Below are positions 62,478 through 64,000 of a DNA stretch of 64,000 bases, in pieces (positions within the stretch are counted from its first letter, which is position 1; every line of letters begins with the position of its first letter). The DNA comes from Desulfofustis sp. PB-SRB1. GTDB lineage: Bacteria; Desulfobacterota; Desulfobulbia; Desulfobulbales; Desulfocapsaceae. The stretch is from NCBI GenBank assembly GCA_016722945.1, contig JAEQMT010000010.1:575765-639764 (forward strand), in the 5' to 3' direction. Below the pieces are notes generated by a model, which saw only the letters and a list, made by a program, of their open reading frames with translations, searched no databases and had not been told where the DNA came from. Both the position numbers and the translations under genes were made by a program.

Positions 62478-63416
62478 TTAAACTTTTTTGGCAAGCAGTG
62501 GTCTCAATTGTGGCCATAGAGCGTTCAGGCTGTCGCGTGAGCTGAATGCAACATTAAGCCACACCGTATCGTTCTCAAATGCCTGACTGGGGGTGATTGT
62601 GCAGTGAGTCGGCAGCCCCAGAGATTGTTTGTAACGATCAAAATCACCTTTTGCCTGAACACTAAGTGGATGTGCACGTGCATTGAGCGCCTTGGCAATC
62701 CGGTCGACGGTTTGCGGGATATTTGTCTCTTGGCCGCCGGCGACTAGTGAAATCAGTTCGGGGTCATTGAAGATATCGGCAATGGAGCACTGCCTGGTAG
62801 CGCTGATGATTTTGCAGGTGTCTATAAATTTCAGTTGTTTATTGGCGCCTACCTGAAAGCGGACAAAGAATTCAGCGAGAGCGAGACGATCCTGAGTGGC
62901 AAGGGGAGACATAGCAAAACCCGACCGCTCCGAGATATGGCCATAGTGGAGTCCGTTGCGGATGAGCAGTTCAAGTTCAAGCAGCTTACTGTAATGGGAA
63001 TGGGTGGATTTTTTCCCGATGTCTGTTCGCGCTTTTACGGCGCGGGCTTTCTTGTGATCAAGATATTGATCACAGAGGGCGTGAAAGCGTGCCTTCTCCA
63101 TGACCGAAAGGTCCCCCCCCGCGTCGTTGATCCTCCAGGATCAACCCAAGAAGATGATCTGGTGAAGCCTGGACATCCACCTCAAGACATACAATATGCG
63201 TCAGGTTAAGCTGATGGGCAATTGCCATTCGGTTTGCGCCACATATGAGCTCGAAGGTGTCTTCCCTTCTTTTCTCATAATAGGCGGGTGAATGATGCCG
63301 AATTGCCCTATTGAGTCAACCAGAGGGGTGTTGAATGCGGGATCGATATCCTGGTGAAGACTCCACCTTCGCAAAGAGGAAATGACGGTGAGCGGGACGG
63401 TGCGGGGGATCAGCAA
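62478..63416 (-). pseudogene. ParB N-terminal-domain-like protein, two frameshifts
   Basis: Three frames must be joined to read one protein of about 312 residues. Frame one, from TTG 63416, gives ISSLRRWSLHQDIDPAF and LVDSIGQFGIIHPPIM; after the T-run 63270-63273 the next frame gives EDTFELICGANRMAIAHQLN and HLLGLILEDQRRGG; after the C8 run 63114-63121 the third gives MEKARFHALCDQYLDHKKAR and onward to the stop. The pattern SI.xxGxxxPPIM...ELICGANRMAIA is a ParB-type nuclease/CTPase N-domain; the rest, helical, is unknown. Both breaks are one-base homopolymer changes, so error is possible. Confidence 0.75.
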
Positions 63417-63523
63417 GATTGGTTGGTTACCTGTAATGTAGCAAAGTAAATGCCGGACACTGGGAAACGTGTTGCCATCTCGCGAAAACCCTTAATGAAA
63501 CAGATGCCCACTATGAATTCATC

Positions 63524-63808
63524 TCAGGAGTTGATTTTTTCCCGGAGAATACCAGATGGCTTGAAGGTTACCACGCGCCGGGGTCCCAGAATGAGTTCAT
63601 TGCCGGTTTGCGGGTTTCTTCCACGCCGGGCATTTTTTTCCTTGACGTTAAATTTGCCAAATCCGCTAAGCAGTAGATCGGAACCGTCAATCAAAGACTG
63701 CTTGGACAACCGAATAAGGGTCTCGACTGATTCGGTCGCCTCTGCCTTGGTGAGTTCCTGATGATTTTTGTATACCTCTTGTACCAGGTCTGCTTTTGTC
63801 AGTGTCAT
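63524..63808 (-). CDS. ihfA: Integration host factor alpha subunit
   Basis: A 94-residue HU/IHF family protein: MTLTKADLVQEVYKN, LLLSGFGKFNVKEKNARRGRNPQTG (beta-arm with the Asn-Pro intercalating pair) and PRRVVTFKPSGILREKIN. It bends DNA and assists sigma-54 activators such as NtrX. AGAGAAG precedes the ATG. It might be HU rather than IHF-alpha, but RGRNPQTGNELILGPRRVV favours IHF-alpha. Confidence 0.88.
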   Translation of the reverse strand: MTLTKADLVQEVYKNHQELTKAEATESVETLIRLSKQSLIDGSDLLLSGFGKFNVKEKNARRGRNPQTGNELILGPRRVVTFKPSGILREKINS

Positions 63809-63850
63809 ATCTTCTCTCTTGGTTTTCGGTAATGTAGGTGTTATGAACGG

Positions 63851-64000
63851 TTAAATATTACCGGCCATCTGAAAAATCGGCAGATACATGGCCACGATTA
63901 TACCGCCGATCATACCACCCAACCCGACAATCATCAGTGGTTCGATGGCCGCGGTCAGGTTTTCCACCGCCTGATCTACTTCCTCATCATAAAAATCAGA
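63851..64000 (-). CDS. pilC: Type IV pilus inner-membrane protein PilC, C-terminal part only
   Basis: The last 49 residues of a PilC/GspF-type protein run off the right edge: SDFYDEEVDQAVENLTAAIE, LMIVGLGGMIGGIIVAMYLP and FQMAGNI. The FYDEEVDxAVxxLTxxIEPLMI motif and the final membrane span are diagnostic. It suggests a type IV pilus locus beyond the window. It ends 42 bases upstream of ihfA on the same strand. Confidence 0.9.
   Translation of the reverse strand, partial: SDFYDEEVDQAVENLTAAIEPLMIVGLGGMIGGIIVAMYLPIFQMAGNI

Noticed and set aside
1-64000. tRNA or rRNA genes
   Set aside because: No T-arm GGTTCRANYCC with a matching acceptor stem and no conserved rRNA segment was noticed; a tRNAscan or Infernal run would be decisive.

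Overview
The window looks like chromosome from a Gram-negative, anaerobic deltaproteobacterium, most likely Desulfobacterota of the Desulfobulbales type. This is an inference from gene content: a retrograde lipid-transport (mla) operon with its outer-membrane partner, a class II (B12-dependent) ribonucleotide reductase with NrdR, the DUF4390-ntrY-ntrX-hemB order, a SPOUT-type methyltransferase between trmD and rplS, ferredoxin-fused EtfA, FeoAB iron uptake and sigma-54 regulation. No sulfate-reduction marker, rRNA, tRNA, prophage, CRISPR array or complete insertion sequence is visible.

Layout. 1-11.5 kb (+): the argJ 3' part, a CHAD/CYTH-like protein, a ParA-like ATPase, SixA, a nucleoside-recognition membrane protein, AvtA, a 21-repeat MORN protein, a DUF4177 protein, a YbdK-type carboxylate-amine ligase and gamma-glutamyltransferase. 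11.6-14.5 kb (-): feoA, a 59-residue Cys-rich membrane peptide and feoB. 14.6-17.6 kb (+): nrdJ behind two NrdR boxes, and a SEC-C protein. 17.6-22.9 kb (-): DUF4390, ntrY, ntrX, hemB. 23.2-25.2 kb (+): DUF134 regulator, rfbB, rfbC. 25.2-33.9 kb (-): phosphoesterase/Ser-Thr kinase pair, DUF2231, cytochrome c, DacB-type peptidase, TrpB2, a radical SAM fusion. 34.5-35.8 kb (+): AMIN-domain protein. 36.2-45.6 kb (-): ffh-rpsP-khpA-rimM-trmD-RNMT-rplS-rnhB-yraN-pdxA-tmk-TPR-lipoprotein. 46-47.7 kb: thioredoxin and RNase D, convergent. 47.9-51.5 kb (+): mlaE-F-D-A-C. 51.8-62.3 kb (+): yceD-rpmF-plsX-fabH-acd-etfB-etfA-fabG-acpP-fabF-rpiB, a terminator, nrdR, ribD. 62.4-64 kb (-): a frameshifted ParB-like gene, ihfA and the C-terminus of pilC.

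Themes. The fatty-acid cluster lacks fabD, fabZ and fabI, and carries a butyryl-CoA-dehydrogenase-like enzyme plus an Etf whose alpha subunit bears two [4Fe-4S] motifs. This suggests an Etf-linked, possibly bifurcating, enoyl reduction step. nrdR near the end of the window and two helically phased NrdR boxes before nrdJ form a readable regulatory circuit. Two families of small inverted-repeat elements are scattered between genes: one of about 135 bp in six copies and one of 133 bp in two full and two reduced copies. They form or touch the stop codons of ribD and a lipoprotein gene. ribD and the ParB-like gene carry single-base shifts, all in homopolymers, so sequence error must be weighed against true gene decay.
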